Positions 1-9,322 of a stretch of 64,000 bases of DNA are shown one piece after another. Under the pieces are notes generated by a model that was not told the DNA's origin, ran no database searches, and saw only the letters and a program-made list of their open reading frames with translations. Positions within the stretch are counted from its first letter, which is position 1; every line of letters starts with the position of its first letter. This stretch comes from Carpediemonas membranifera (Eukaryota > Fornicata): assembly GCA_019828565.1 (NCBI GenBank), contig JAHDYR010000066.1, positions 62,001-126,000 on the forward strand, read 5' to 3'. Made by a program: the position numbers and the translations under genes.

Positions 1-1
1 G

Positions 2-280
2 CTGGCCCTCCTCACGAGGCACTGTCCCGTTTCTCTGCCCAAGGCGCTGCAAACAGCCCACTACTGGCTGCTGGAGAACGAAAAGCCGCACGGCACCCTC
101 CCCGTGGTGCCCCGTGCGATGTACGGGTTCGTCCCCTTGGGCCGCGACTCCTACCCCCGCGGGCCGATCCTCAGCACGGCCACGATCAGCAGCGTTGACG
201 ACGTCGACGGGTACAGCATGGACGACTTCGACGCGGCGCCGGTGTACACTGACAGTGAGACGAGTGATAGTGAGTACTGA
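2..280 (+). CDS. C-terminal end of an unidentified protein (partial)
   Basis: An open frame enters from the left edge and runs 92 codons to a TGA at 278-280. The last 30 residues are very acidic and rich in Asp, Ser and Tyr, ending in TDSETSDSEY, which looks like a disordered tail with possible casein-kinase-type phosphorylation sites. The upstream part contains LPKALQTAHYWLLENEKPHG and a PLGRDSYPRGP stretch with no family I recognise. Codon use is GC-rich like the neighbouring genes, which supports real coding. The start codon and most of the protein lie outside the window. It could belong to a kinase or a signalling protein, since HYWLLENEKP resembles the PIK/helical accessory region of lipid kinases, but that is only a weak impression. 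Confidence 0.65.
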   Translation: MALLTRHCPVSLPKALQTAHYWLLENEKPHGTLPVVPRAMYGFVPLGRDSYPRGPILSTATISSVDDVDGYSMDDFDAAPVYTDSETSDSEY

Positions 281-384
281 CGGTTGGATGTCGGCCATGG
301 TGGATGGGACAGACGGTGGCCTGTGCTTGTGAATAGTGCAGCGGGTTCGCCATACGGCACTTGTCGGATGACCTGCTTAACGAT

Positions 385-1989
385 TTACGTTGCGCAGTAT
401 AAACACATTGTTCGAACCTCCAGACAGGGCCTGAAAGGAACGATCAAAGTGCCAAACTGACAAACAACATCATCCGTCCGTAGACGAATGTTGGCGGTTA
501 GCCAATTGATGATGCTGGAATGATGTTGGAAGGCGCGGGATCGATGTGCGACTGAACGGAGAGCCACTGAGCTCATCTTCCGTGGCAAGAGAACGCCACA
601 GGATGTCTCTGCAGCACTCTTGTCCCGATGATCAACATTCAGAGCATCAGGAACTGTTGCGCGCCACTGAGCACCACGGCACTGTGGATTTTCGCAGAGC
701 ATCACACGATGTGGGTGAACGTGCTGGTCATCACGCGGACGAACTCGCTTGTAGGGGGCGTGGCAGTGAGGGCAGACGACGGTGGTGCGATCCTCGTTAG
801 CCATGTTAAGATCGACAATGGTATACCCCTTGAGAAGGGGAACTATCTCTCTCGCGAACTTTCGATATGGCGCGCAAGGAATGAACATACCAGCAGGCGT
901 GGTGAATCCCGAGCTCCCGTAGAAGACTTTCAGGCGAATGGGGGTGGCGATGGGATGGTGGCGACGCCAACCGAACTCCCGAGCCAACTGTTGGCCGCAG
1001 AGGGCGAAGTGCTTCTGGCGAAGGATGTGGTTCGCAAAGCGCACTCGGCGGAAAGACTTACGCATTCCAGCCTCGAAAATGTCGTTCGCGTTGTCCAGCA
1101 CAAACCTAATAGAGTTGTTGATACTCACTAGTCTTGTGCTCTTGAACGACGCGGCCGTCATATCAAAGCCGAAACTTGGCGTCTTAGTGTATCCGCACTT
1201 TGGAAGGACGCCGGAGCTGGTGGTGCCATCGGGGTGCCTGATGTAATACCCTCCGATGGACCTCGCGCCCGGGTCGAACCCCATGAGGTGGGCATCAGGA
1301 TCCGGCGCGGGCAGAGCATCGGCATTATTGGTCCCGAGTCGGGGGCGCTCTTTCTCCCGCCCTTTCGCTCGCTTTCGAACAGGCATGCTCGCATCATGTT
1401 GTGGCCGATAGTGGCCGCCTCGCTTAACCGTCACCGCCACACAGACCCCATCGGTGCTCAGGCTGAGCAGACGGCCCATTGACCTGGGGTTGTCCCGGTA
1501 GCGTCTTTTTTGGAGGCGTGCGGGAGTGTGGGATTAATTCCCACGATGACAGAAGTTCTCGTTCAGTAGGCCCATCGTTTCACGATCACGGGCCATGAAG
1601 CCCGGCCGGACGGGGGCCATGGGCACGATCGGCACGAGGCGAGGCTGGCGGAGCGACATCGAGTACTCCCCGTTGAAGTGGCTGATGAGGCCACTCAACT
1701 TCTCCACTCCGTCTGCAATTGCCCAGACGCAAGAGAGAATGCGTGGGGCAGCCTGGGAGACTGGGAGCCCGTCGTTCTCACCCATGTGAGCCGCCCAGAA
1801 CAGCAAGGGGAGACACGCGAGGATCACAGGGTTGACCCTGCCGAGGATGGCGTGAACGCCGGCCAACTCCTGCTGGAAGAAGACGTCCACGAAGAAGACG
1901 CTTTGTGGAAGCCCTGGAGAAGACGATCTCCCTACCGACTTAAGACGTGAGTAGGAGGGAGACAGGGCAGTGTTGCGCAGTATAAACAC
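385..1989 (-). pseudogene. Fanzor-type RuvC nuclease remnant (copy 1)
   Basis: Two minus-strand frames (1989-1534 and 1479-385) together match the second half of the longer copy at 25262-27165. The first contains the conserved VPIVPMAPVRPGF segment. The second contains the RuvC-I motif MGFDPGARS, the glutamate motif NEDRTTVVC, a C4 zinc finger (CPHC...CENPQC) and the RuvC-III motif HRDKSAAE, in the order seen in Fanzor/TnpB nucleases. Breaks are visible: a TAA at 1534-1536 follows a 2-base deletion near 1543 relative to copy 2, and one base is missing near 605 just after the catalytic RuvC-III aspartate, shifting the C-terminus. About 180 N-terminal residues present in copy 3 are absent. The three catalytic acidic residues remain, but as written the frame cannot make one full protein. 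Confidence 0.8.
389..415 (-). repeat. Direct terminal repeat, copy 1 (3' side of the nuclease gene)
   Basis: Twenty-seven bases identical to 1972-1998, 35083-35109 and 36665-36691. On the sense strand the core reads TTTATACTGCGCAAC. Confidence 0.85.
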
Positions 1990-1998
1990 ATTGTTCGA
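1972..1998 (-). repeat. Direct terminal repeat, copy 1 (5' side of the nuclease gene)
   Basis: Identical to 389-415 and in the same orientation, so these are direct and not inverted terminal repeats. It is followed outward by 16 bases also found outside the matching repeat of copy 2 and beside the solo repeat at 44619-44663. Confidence 0.85.
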
Positions 1999-2025
1999 CC
2001 CTTCAATAGCACATACGTTACCTGC

Positions 2026-2036
2026 TTAACCTGCGC
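2026..2036 (+). promoter_or_regulatory. Candidate core promoter of the SNARE gene
   Basis: TTAACCTGCGC lies 32 nt before the ATG at 2069 and resembles the TTAAACTGC(A/G)C motif found before several other genes in this window. It directly abuts the right flank of Fanzor copy 1. Confidence 0.4.
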
Positions 2037-2068
2037 GGACACTACCGCCTGGCAGGCCAAACACACCA

Positions 2069-2752
2069 ATGGCTGGACAAAAGCTGACAGCGGAAGCATG
2101 GGAAGAGAAATATAACCAGCTTATTGCGTACAAGGATCAGATGGGCGAGCTCAAGCGCACCAACGCGAAACTTAAGTTCGATGCCGCATCAGGCAATGCT
2201 GATCGCCTCTACAAGGAAATGAAGAGAGATATCTCGACTTTCAGGAGCAACATGACCATGTACAGGCTAACGAGCACCCAAGTTACTGGCATGACGAAGA
2301 AGCTCGAGGACGTTCGCCGCACCATCCTCCACATTACAGGCACGACGACCAAGTCCACAGGCCCAGCTCGCCAGCGGAAGTCCACATACGAAGAGACCGA
2401 GCAGTCCCGGGGGATGGACAACGCCAGCATGCTGTCGTACCAGCAGGACGAGCTCAAGGGCCTGGACACTCACCTGGATGCGTTGCACGACACCGTTAGG
2501 ACTATCAGGATGACCAGTGAGGACATCGGGGACGAGCTAGACCGGGGCGACGACATCATCGACGAGACCCAGGGGCTGATGACGAAGCAGACCAACAAGC
2601 TCGGCAAGGCGACCAAGCGCATCAAGAAGACGCGCCGTATCACCAAGGGCGGGCTGTCCCTCATCTGCCTCAACGCCTGCGTCTTCCTGCTGCTGATCAT
2701 CATTTTCCTCAGCGCGCTGTTCATCCCTTCGGGATGGCCCGTCAACCGTTGA
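2069..2752 (+). CDS. Qc-type SNARE, tail-anchored, with Gly at the expected zero layer
   Basis: This is a 227-residue membrane-fusion protein. The N-terminal 110 residues are helical. Residues from about 120 to 185 form a SNARE heptad motif (the LDTHLDALHDTVRTIRMTS region, then IGDELDRGDDIIDET), followed by a Lys/Arg-rich juxtamembrane stretch. A single C-terminal membrane span (LICLNACVFLLLIIIFLSALF) leaves a short luminal tail. The motif most resembles Qc-SNAREs such as syntaxin 6/8/10 or SNAP-25-like helices, where the central residue is normally Gln (ELDRQ). Here it reads ELDRG, so the ionic zero-layer Gln appears to be Gly. SNAREs pair four helices to fuse vesicles, and the anchor places this one on an endomembrane. 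The start at 2069 is the first in-frame ATG after the Fanzor insertion. Confidence 0.75.
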   Translation: MAGQKLTAEAWEEKYNQLIAYKDQMGELKRTNAKLKFDAASGNADRLYKEMKRDISTFRSNMTMYRLTSTQVTGMTKKLEDVRRTILHITGTTTKSTGPARQRKSTYEETEQSRGMDNASMLSYQQDELKGLDTHLDALHDTVRTIRMTSEDIGDELDRGDDIIDETQGLMTKQTNKLGKATKRIKKTRRITKGGLSLICLNACVFLLLIIIFLSALFIPSGWPVNR

Positions 2753-3006
2753 TGCTAGATGTAAAGTTTTCCTTTACAAGGCGGCGTTCCAGTGCCTGTC
2801 GGACTATGGCGCAGTGTCAAACTCATGTCAATGACTTGGCACTCTCGAGGCACACGGATTCGTTTTACCAATCTCTCTTTAAACTTGAACCCTAACATAG
2901 CAAATCCAGAAGCAAGGGAGGACAGCGTAGCCGCATCAGCGATGGCTAGTCCTCCGCTACAACGACGATACCTTATTCTGCACATTTTCCCAATTTCCGG
3001 CTCGCG

Positions 3007-4277
3007 ATGAGTGGGGATACGAACGCTCTGCTCCAACTTTGTGCGTTATCCTTCCATTCAATTACCTAGATATCCGTCTAAGCCGAAAGCTTGACGAGGA
3101 AATCAACGGGCCCTTCCCATCGTCAGAGTATGTCGCAAACTGGATGATTGACGGCGAGACGTTGCCTCCGCTCTTTCAGGCGTACAAGAAGAGGATAGAA
3201 AATAACAACCGGAAGATCCAGGCCCTTGAGAGTGACTCCAGTGAAATCGGGAAGCGCGTAATGAAGATCGCGACGCACGTAGCGCAGCTTGACGAGGGTG
3301 AGGACGAGATGGCGAAACACCTCGAGCAGTACAAGGTCGAAGTGCTTCATACCAAGAATGTGTGGACTCAACAGCGGGCAGACCAGGAGAAGGCCAACGC
3401 CGCAGTCACGCGCGAGCTCCTCAAGAAGCGTACGGCCCTGGCGCAGGTCAACCAGGAGCTCAAACGGAAGGAGGCGAAGCACAACGTCATCGAGGCGCAG
3501 GTCACGGGTGATCATGTACAGACGCTGAAGAAGACGCGGGCGACCCTCGAGCAGGCTGCCATTGAGTCGAGCAAGGAGCGCGATGAGGTTGTTCTGAAGC
3601 TTGCATCCAGTATATCTGGCCTTCTAGAGGCCAAAAAGGTGATGGACGAGCTCAATGCCCGGCGTACCGCAGCCAACGACCAGACGACCAAGATCAGGGT
3701 GAAGCTGGCCGAGAGGGAGGCCGAGATCAAGGCGGACGAGGACAAGCGCTCCGTCAACTACAGAGCGGTGCTTGCCAGCAGACTAGAGGCCGCGCGGCAC
3801 GAACTCGACGAGCTTGCCATGCGGCAGGCCGCTGACCAGGCCGCCGTCGAGAGCGGCACGTCGAGGCTGGCCTATCTGACCAAGCGGCTCGATCAGCTGC
3901 TGACGCCCGTGGTGGTGGTGCGGTATCCGGCCCAGCCCGTGCTCGCGGCCGTCGAGCCCATGCCGGTGCAGGGTGGTGTTGTGGCGGCCACAGAGCCGGT
4001 GGCTGCGGGAGCAAAGACGGCTACTGTGACCGCGACTGAGGGCCCGACGGTCGAGACCACGACAGCTGTGTCCAGCGTGCCGACGTCGTCGACGGAGACG
4101 TCGCAGACACAGCCACCCGTCCCTGCGGCCGCCCCGGTGGCCTCGGTGCCAACCACCACCACCCAGGGCAGCGTGAGCTCCGGACCCTCGTCGGTGGGGT
4201 CGCCAGAGCCAGTGGCCGAGCCCGAACCCCAGCCGCTTCAGGCCGGTGATGACAGCGATGGGTGGGGCGGCTGGTGA
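3007..4277 (+). CDS. Coiled-coil protein with Pro/Thr/Ser-rich tail (29-nt intron 3041-3069)
   Basis: The long frame lacks an ATG at its 5' end, but ATG 3007 opens a short exon that joins it in frame if 3041-3069 is removed (starts GTGCGT, ends TTACCTAG), giving MSGDTNALLQL joined to YIRLSRKLDEE. The spliced protein is about 412 residues. Roughly residues 50-290 are continuous charged heptads, predicted to be a long coiled coil. Residues from about 295 on are low-complexity Val/Thr/Pro/Ser, ending in an acidic GDDSDGWGGW. I do not recognise a family. Candidates would be a cytoskeletal, intraflagellar or kinetochore coiled-coil protein. It lies downstream of the SNARE gene on the same strand, 254 bp apart. 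Confidence 0.7.
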
Positions 4278-4827
4278 GGTTGGTAGCTAATGTAGTAAAC
4301 GTCCAAGTGTGCCAGTGCTGGTGAAGTAGGGGTCCACAGTGGCGGGCTGTCCGACCCATGGGTATGGATGAGAGCATGGGCCAGATTGACACTGATTAAA
4401 AGACGGGTTGACACATTCAATGGTGCGTCCTAGCATTGACCGCCTGATCGCACCGATCATCATTGGCATCGGTTTAATCGCGCCAGCTAGAGTGGAAGTT
4501 GACTGTCAACCTCAGCCAGACGCATTTGAGGAATGGATGCATCACGATATTCCGACCCGGCCACGCTGTGCAGGCTCTGTCAGTGAGGCATTGTCTGTTT
4601 ACCTGGGGGCAGTTGCTATGGAAACCCCCGCCCGACGCGACTCTTGGCACCCAACCCGCGCGACAGGTCAAACTAGGTCGATAACTCAATCAAATCGAAC
4701 AGGAACATGACCCGGTCAGCTCCCTGCTGGGTTTGAGGGCTCGATGTGCTGCTTGTCGAGCAGTATTGCCGGGCCACAAACTGCCTCGATACGGCATGCG
4801 ACCAACTATTTGCTCACCATTTACGAT
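4278..4827. other. Intergenic stretch between convergent genes
   Basis: The 3' ends of the coiled-coil gene and XRN1 face each other here. The sequence is lower in GC than the flanking genes. A 96-codon ATG frame at 4419-4710 has no recognisable features and atypical composition, so I do not call it a gene. Confidence 0.5.
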
Positions 4828-7800
4828 TTAGACAAGACCGTCTTCGTCGACGCCGGCCATCATGCCTCTTCCGCGGGCCTGCTTGCGAGACATCTTAGGA
4901 GTGGTCTTCTTCTCCTTAGGGATCACGGGGAACGGCTCGGCGGGCTTACTGTCCCCGGCCAGGTGCGGCAGGAGCCCAAGGCCGAGGTCCCCGTCAGTGC
5001 GGCGAGGGGCGGGACGGTTCCAGCGCCGGGGCTGGGCGGCGGCCTTGTCGGTCTTCTCCGCGCGGGGGGGCGCCACCCCCTGCTGGGCCTGGGCCGGCTT
5101 GGCCAGGGGCTCACGGGACTTGCCCTTGCCGCGACCACGGTCCCTCCGCGTGTCCCGGCCAGAGGCGGCCGTGGTGGCGGGCTCAGTGCGCTTCGAGGGC
5201 TCGATCACCCTGGGCTTGAGGTCTCTCGAGGCGCGGCCCTTGCCCGTCCAAGGGTTCGCCTCCTCTGAAACGGACTTGGCCGGGCGGTAGGTCACCTCGG
5301 GCTTGTTGGGGCGCTGGGGCGCCTGGAAGTGCTGCCGGGGAGCTCGCTGGCCCGGGGCGGTGTTGGGGGCGGTGTGTCTGTACAGCAGCTCGAGGGACAC
5401 AACGGTACCGACCGGGGCAGAGAGGCGGCCGGCCAGCGTCACGCCGGTAAGCGGCGGGACGTCCCAGATCACACCGGCAGTGCCCTTGGTATGGTCGATA
5501 AGGACGACAGTGCCGCCGACGCCGAGGCCGACGGGGCCCGACGACCCAGCGTACATGACGCGCTGGCCGACGGCAGTGACGCGCTGGTGCTCTGGGACAG
5601 CGACAGGGGGGTGGGTGACAAAGTGGTAGCTGCCGGGCATGTCGATGACGATCGGGGCGGTGGGGCCGGACAGCTTGGGGGCGCGGTAGAGGTCGAGCTG
5701 GGGGCCGGGGATGGCCTCGACGCCCTCGCCGCCGCACACGGTGTACCTCGGGGGGAAGGGGGAGTTCGACGTGCGGAGGAAGGCGTCAACGAAGTTGAGA
5801 TACTCCCAGAGGCTGGCTGCCGTGACGACGGCGGGCTCGGGCAGGGTGTCGGCCTTCAGGTCGGCCTTGGAGTAGACCGGGTCGGTGGTCTCGGAGCCAG
5901 CCTCGGTCGCGGCGGTGGAGGGGAAGCGCTTGTTGACCAGCTGGGCGGTCCTCTCGAGGTCGAAGTCCTCTGCGGCGCCGGTGATCGACGCGAAGACCTT
6001 GAACAAGAGCGGGCACCTCGCCTTGAGCTTGGCCATCTGCTCCATGAACGTCGCGCTGACCGACACGCCCTGGCTGTCATCGACGAGGCCCGGAGCGACA
6101 CTATGGTTCGACGGATTGCGGACACCGAGGCCCACGAAGACGGGCCGGCGTTTGTTCATGAACTTGGCCTGGGTGAGCAGCCGGCCGAGGGCGCCCGGGT
6201 CGAGGGACAACTGGCGTGCGGCCTGGCCGAGACGCAGCCACCGGTCGGTCTGCACGGCGAACTCCGCAGCCCCGGGAGGGGAGGACGTAACGCGGAGCCG
6301 GCCATCGGGGGTGGGCACCCCGATGTGGCCCTTCATCTCGCCCTCAGTCACGAGCACAAAGCCGACCCGCATCTCCTCAGAGGCGGACCGGAAGGAGCGG
6401 GTGGCGGCAGGGGTGAGCTTGGCCTCTGGGATGACCATCTCGGCGGGGACGGTGACAGCGGGGCCGTACAACGCGACGGCCTGCCCACGGGCGTTAGACG
6501 AGTGCTCGACGAACATGCGGACGAGTGCGAGGGCCGCAGGAACAACTCGGACGGCGAGGGTCGACAGCAGCTGCTTCTGGAGCTTGCCTGTGGCTGCAGC
6601 GCTCACCGTGAACTGGCGGGCCTCGGGGTCGGAGGGATCAGAGTGAATGATCTTGCCCGCGGGGGTCGCGAGGGCAACGAGCTTGGCGGGCCGGATCACG
6701 GGCCAGCCTGCGTACACCTGGCCAGACTGGATAGCCTGGAGGTGGGCGCCCGTCGCAGTCTCGAGTGACGTGACAAACGAGGCGTTGTGGGAGGCGTGCT
6801 GGAATACAGCGACGTTGACCGACTCCAACGAAGTCACCACACGACTGAACGGGGCGAAGATCGAGTCGATGGAGGCGGGGGCCGGGGGGACCTGTATCGG
6901 GCGGGGTGCGACGGGCCAGGCGAGTGCCTTCGTCGGGAACCCGGGCATGACCTGGACGACGGGCGCGGGCCAGGAGGTGATGGGGTGCATGTCGAAGAAG
7001 GGGTACGACGTGGGGGCGACGTGGACGAAGACGCCCGCCACTTCCCGGCGGAACACGGTGTCCTCCACCGTGTGCCCGGCCATGTCGTTAAACTGCACAT
7101 TGACTTTGGGCGGGAGTCTGAGGTACTCCAGGGGGATGAAGTGCAGCGGCTGCTGGTGCTGGCCGCTGCGGAGGAGCTGGGTGGGGCCGACGAGATTCCT
7201 GTCCAGCTCCCTGGTGTTGATTGTACTGCCGTCGACGAGCTGGGTCACGGCATCGAGCATGAGGCTCTCGTTGAGGAAGGGGACGAGGACTACGGCCTGC
7301 CACTCGTACTTGGCGAACTCCATGTCGAGGTCGACGTGCGTGTCGTCGTAGAGCGAGTATATCGGGCTGGCCTTGTCCGAGATGACGGCGTCGAAGGCCC
7401 TAGGGAGGCAGTGCGCCGAGAGCCTCGGGAGGACAGCGAGTAGCTGCTCGAAGGGCCTGTACGGCGCCGCTAGGTTGAACTCGACGCTTGCCCCGGTCAT
7501 GTAGCCGAGCGTCTGGGACAGGTCGGACGCCATGGGGCCGTAGAAGAAGGGGTAGTACCACGCCCACGAGGGGCAGCCGTCGAAGTAGTAGCCCATGACC
7601 CAGTATATAGCCTTGACGTACTCCGTGTGGAGCGAGCGGTGGAACGAGATGGTCTCCTCCTCCTCGGCGGCGTCGGATGTCGTGACCGCGGGGTGTGTGA
7701 CGGTCGTGTCGGCGGGCAGGGCGGGCCGCATGCCCTTGAACTTCGTGCCGTAGTACCATGCCTTCAACTCGGCGCTGACCCGGGCCTGGGCCTCCATGGT

Positions 7801-9144
7801 GGCGGTCTCGTCGCCCTCGAGCTGGAGAGACTGCAGCGCCGCCTCGATGTCAGCGGGGTCGTGGGACTGGGGGATCAGGTCGAGGTCCTCAGGGGCCGTA
7901 ATGGGGTCGAAGCCCTTGCTGGCGAGGTACGATTGGACCTTGGGCCGCTTCTCGAGGTACATCGGGGACTCCAGGACGGCCGCCACGCGGGCTACGAAGG
8001 TCAGGGTGCGGGGCAGGTTGAACTTGGATGGAGAGGTGCCGTCCTTCTGGTCGAAGCCCGTGAGCTCGGTCAGATACCCGCCCAGCTCGGGCAGCGTGCG
8101 GACATACTGGTCGAGGAAGACGTCCACGGCGTGCTCGTGAATGTCGAGGCCGGGCAGGTGCGGCAGGAAGTCGTTGCCGAGGAACATCGTCAGCAGCACG
8201 AAATCGGCGGCGATAGCAGCGGGGTCCCAGCGGAAGGGGACGCCCAGGGCCCGTGCCCGCTGCTCGAGGGCCTCCTTGTGCTCCAGGGTCCAGCAGTCGA
8301 GCAGGGTCCGGACGGACAGCACCTGGTGGGGGTAGGAGTCGGGCAGTTTAAGGGGGGCCGAGTCCTTGAGGACGGCCAGCTCGTGCTCCCGCTGGGACTT
8401 GCTGAAGCGGGGCTTGTCTCTCAGGATGAAGAAATCGGGCTCGTTGAGGGCCAGGGCCAGCATGATGAGGTCGGCGTCGGCACTGTACAGCATGTGGCGT
8501 TCAGACCCCTTGTAGCCGGGGTTCTGGCGCTGGATGGAGCGGATGAAGTCCATGATCTTGTGCTCGCCCTCTCCGGGGCAGTTGTACCCCGAGTAGTAGA
8601 TGTCGACGCCAGAGTAGAGAGGGTCCGACGATACCTTGGTCGCCAGATACATCTCAAGGTGCGCGTGCAGTCTCTGCATGAACGCAGTGCCGGGAGTGAT
8701 GCAGTTGCTGTCGAAGATGTGATCCTTCATGGGATCCCCGGTGCGGGTGTAGTCGGGCATCAGGTCCGCCACCTCAGCGCCGGTGAGGATGCCCTTGTTG
8801 ATCAGCGCGTCCAGGGACTTGCGAATGTCACTCGCAGCCTTGAAGCGGCGCTGGCGTTGCTGGTTGAGCTTAGCTCTGGGGGCGCTGCCGTCCACAGCGA
8901 TGAAGAACCGCTTGCGGGGCTGTACTGTCTTGAAAAAGTGGTCTATGCTTGCAAATATAGCCGAAAATACTTCGTGTTCGGACAGAGTGCATACCAAGGC
9001 GCTGCTTGGATGGGTACAGTTGTGTATGATGCCATTGAGATCAAGATACAGGTTATCCATCAAATTAGGAGAGTATTCCTCGAAATCGCTTACAATCTCA
9101 GGGTATCTGTTGCATAGCCACCTATAGAACTTTGGGACGCCCAT
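4828..9144 (-). CDS. XRN1: 5'-3' exoribonuclease XRN1 (cytoplasmic type)
   Basis: This single 1438-residue frame degrades decapped, 5'-monophosphate mRNA in the cytoplasm. The N-terminus MGVPKFYRWL is almost invariant in the family. Recognisable motifs in order are DLNGIIHNCTHP (about residue 36), VDGSAPRAKLNQQR (about 84), PGEGEHKIMDFI, YSADADLIMLAL, FLGNDFLPHLPGLDIHE and SWAWYYPFFYGPMASDL, together covering both conserved exonuclease regions and the acidic metal-binding site. The size is close to the roughly 1500 residues of fungal and animal Xrn1 and longer than nuclear Xrn2/Rat1, which supports the cytoplasmic assignment. The last 200 residues are Pro/Arg/Lys-rich and probably disordered, with RRDRGRGKGK. 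No intron is needed. The ATG at 9144 is fixed by the conserved start. Confidence 0.95.
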   Translation of the reverse strand: MGVPKFYRWLCNRYPEIVSDFEEYSPNLMDNLYLDLNGIIHNCTHPSSALVCTLSEHEVFSAIFASIDHFFKTVQPRKRFFIAVDGSAPRAKLNQQRQRRFKAASDIRKSLDALINKGILTGAEVADLMPDYTRTGDPMKDHIFDSNCITPGTAFMQRLHAHLEMYLATKVSSDPLYSGVDIYYSGYNCPGEGEHKIMDFIRSIQRQNPGYKGSERHMLYSADADLIMLALALNEPDFFILRDKPRFSKSQREHELAVLKDSAPLKLPDSYPHQVLSVRTLLDCWTLEHKEALEQRARALGVPFRWDPAAIAADFVLLTMFLGNDFLPHLPGLDIHEHAVDVFLDQYVRTLPELGGYLTELTGFDQKDGTSPSKFNLPRTLTFVARVAAVLESPMYLEKRPKVQSYLASKGFDPITAPEDLDLIPQSHDPADIEAALQSLQLEGDETATMEAQARVSAELKAWYYGTKFKGMRPALPADTTVTHPAVTTSDAAEEEETISFHRSLHTEYVKAIYWVMGYYFDGCPSWAWYYPFFYGPMASDLSQTLGYMTGASVEFNLAAPYRPFEQLLAVLPRLSAHCLPRAFDAVISDKASPIYSLYDDTHVDLDMEFAKYEWQAVVLVPFLNESLMLDAVTQLVDGSTINTRELDRNLVGPTQLLRSGQHQQPLHFIPLEYLRLPPKVNVQFNDMAGHTVEDTVFRREVAGVFVHVAPTSYPFFDMHPITSWPAPVVQVMPGFPTKALAWPVAPRPIQVPPAPASIDSIFAPFSRVVTSLESVNVAVFQHASHNASFVTSLETATGAHLQAIQSGQVYAGWPVIRPAKLVALATPAGKIIHSDPSDPEARQFTVSAAATGKLQKQLLSTLAVRVVPAALALVRMFVEHSSNARGQAVALYGPAVTVPAEMVIPEAKLTPAATRSFRSASEEMRVGFVLVTEGEMKGHIGVPTPDGRLRVTSSPPGAAEFAVQTDRWLRLGQAARQLSLDPGALGRLLTQAKFMNKRRPVFVGLGVRNPSNHSVAPGLVDDSQGVSVSATFMEQMAKLKARCPLLFKVFASITGAAEDFDLERTAQLVNKRFPSTAATEAGSETTDPVYSKADLKADTLPEPAVVTAASLWEYLNFVDAFLRTSNSPFPPRYTVCGGEGVEAIPGPQLDLYRAPKLSGPTAPIVIDMPGSYHFVTHPPVAVPEHQRVTAVGQRVMYAGSSGPVGLGVGGTVVLIDHTKGTAGVIWDVPPLTGVTLAGRLSAPVGTVVSLELLYRHTAPNTAPGQRAPRQHFQAPQRPNKPEVTYRPAKSVSEEANPWTGKGRASRDLKPRVIEPSKRTEPATTAASGRDTRRDRGRGKGKSREPLAKPAQAQQGVAPPRAEKTDKAAAQPRRWNRPAPRRTDGDLGLGLLPHLAGDSKPAEPFPVIPKEKKTTPKMSRKQARGRGMMAGVDEDGLV

Positions 9145-9322
9145 ATTGACAGCAGATGTGTCGTTTGCAAAAAGAAATCTTGTCGCGCATCTTCACTTCC
9201 AAAAGGTCAGACGCGGCCGAATGTCATGTTCCTAGGATCTACTAACCCACGCTCGCGTCCTAGAAGCAGGACACCAAAACGAGCACTTTAAGGTTAAGTA
9301 ATTGCGCAGTCTGTACAACACC

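Larger units (their letters stand above)
389..2014 (-). mobile_element. Fanzor element, copy 1 (1.63 kb, direct terminal repeats)
   Basis: This element is more than 99% identical over its length to the segment at 35083-36707, and the flanks differ, so both ends are defined by where the match stops. It is bounded by a 27-bp direct repeat (389-415 and 1972-1998) in the same orientation, with 16 further shared bases (1999-2014) outside the right repeat. The sense strand is minus. An 11-bp host sequence (ACCTGCTTAAC) occurs at 371-381 and again at 2020-2030, just outside the element, and may be a target-site duplication. It sits between the partial first gene and the SNARE gene, next to that gene's presumed promoter. 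No transposase or recombinase is encoded. Confidence 0.85.

Noticed and set aside
628-1131. Plus-strand frame of 167 codons inside both Fanzor copies
   Set aside because: It is conserved only because the whole element is. The minus strand carries the nuclease motifs in the correct order.
389-2014. Interpretation of the element as an LTR retrotransposon because of its direct repeats
   Set aside because: The repeats are only 27 bp and there is no reverse transcriptase, gag, primer-binding site or polypurine tract.
4419-4710. A 96-codon frame between the coiled-coil gene and XRN1
   Set aside because: No family features, intergenic-like composition, and no promoter motif.
5329-6768. A 479-codon plus-strand frame, and another at 7627-9117, antisense to XRN1
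   Set aside because: Their proteins are Gly/Arg/Leu/Val/Asp-rich with no motifs. They are the mirror of XRN1's GC-rich third positions.
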